DNA of 64,000 nucleotides from Kordiimonas laminariae. Its GTDB lineage: Bacteria; Pseudomonadota; Alphaproteobacteria; Sphingomonadales; Kordiimonadaceae. The notes under the pieces are model-generated. The model was not told the DNA's origin. It did not search any database and was given only the letters and a program-made list of their open reading frames with translations. Shown in pieces: positions 63,993-64,000 of the stretch (its first letter is position 1; each line of letters starts with the position of its first letter). The stretch is from assembly GCF_023008165.1 (NCBI RefSeq), contig NZ_JAKQZA010000002.1, forward strand, positions 372,001 to 436,000. Direction: 5' to 3'. Made by a program: the position numbers and the translations under genes.

Positions 63993-64000
63993 ATGACCAA
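63993..64000 (+). CDS. Possible start of a divergent gene cut by the window edge
   Basis: ATG at 63993 with GGAG 6 bases upstream begins an open frame on the plus strand (first codons ATG ACC). Only the start is visible. Regulators or oxygenases often lie divergent to such catabolic operons, but nothing in the sequence identifies it. Confidence 0.35.

Overview
The window reads as one compact stretch of chromosome from a marine-type alphaproteobacterium. The evidence is a plant/alphaproteobacterial-type GshA, ubiA next to rsmE, an AatA-type aminotransferase, an Oar-like TonB-dependent receptor, a TorF-family porin and moderate GC. Kordiimonadales or a related order is a guess that cannot be confirmed here. 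I saw no rRNA, tRNA, CRISPR array, insertion sequence or prophage. Coding density is high and most genes sit in short operons closed by recognisable hairpin terminators.

Left part (1-27.9 kb) is mostly housekeeping and accessory genes. It holds scoAB (ketone-body CoA transferase), an esterase-fold protein that lacks its nucleophile, ppa, ubiA, rsmE, a MscS channel, gshA, a STAS protein with a structured 5' leader, uvrB, and a TorF porin behind a sigma-54-type promoter. It continues with an aatA operon that includes a new-looking HELWH metallopeptidase, sdpR-sdpI with its operator, a Dps protein, an M19 dipeptidase, a polynucleotide-phosphatase-like HAD protein, a very large tricorn/S41 protease, an MFS transporter and a membrane sulfatase-fold enzyme.

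Middle (27.9-43.2 kb) and 52.5-59.9 kb together form a nucleic-acid and nucleoside utilisation system. A RutR-family regulator lies next to a large TonB-dependent receptor. A minus-strand operon encodes a BMP-type nucleoside ABC importer, cytidine deaminase, DeoA, DeoB and a secreted S1/P1 nuclease. Divergent from it are upp, a hypoxanthine/guanine-type phosphoribosyltransferase and purine nucleoside phosphorylase. The second block holds tdk, an exported adenosine deaminase, an NCS2 nucleobase permease, DeoC and a two-domain ALDH16-type aldehyde dehydrogenase. The inferred flow is: polymer cut outside the cytoplasm, nucleosides imported, bases salvaged, and deoxyribose-5-phosphate split to glyceraldehyde-3-phosphate plus acetaldehyde, which is oxidised to acetate. 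Five intergenic 16-bp sites of the form TTGAC-N6-GTCAA (one with a degenerate left half) resemble the E. coli RutR box. They sit before the TonB receptor (two), in the importer/upp divergent promoter (two, 22 bp apart) and before deoC (one). This ties the island into one predicted regulon that includes a TonB receptor, and it is the main finding.

Right part: 43.3-52.2 kb carries an exported metallo-beta-lactamase-fold protein, an orphan protein beside a NADAR protein, and a small unit at 45.3-46.0 kb made of promoter, 46-codon leader ORF, antiterminator/terminator and a 69-aa ORF. It also carries a chemotaxis receptor, a second STAS protein, a PadR-controlled membrane protein with a perfect 20-bp palindrome over its promoter, an MFS transporter and an ABM-domain membrane protein. 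The window ends (59.9-64 kb) with a PepSY membrane protein and an operon of alpha/beta-hydrolase, short-chain dehydrogenase and aldehyde dehydrogenase.
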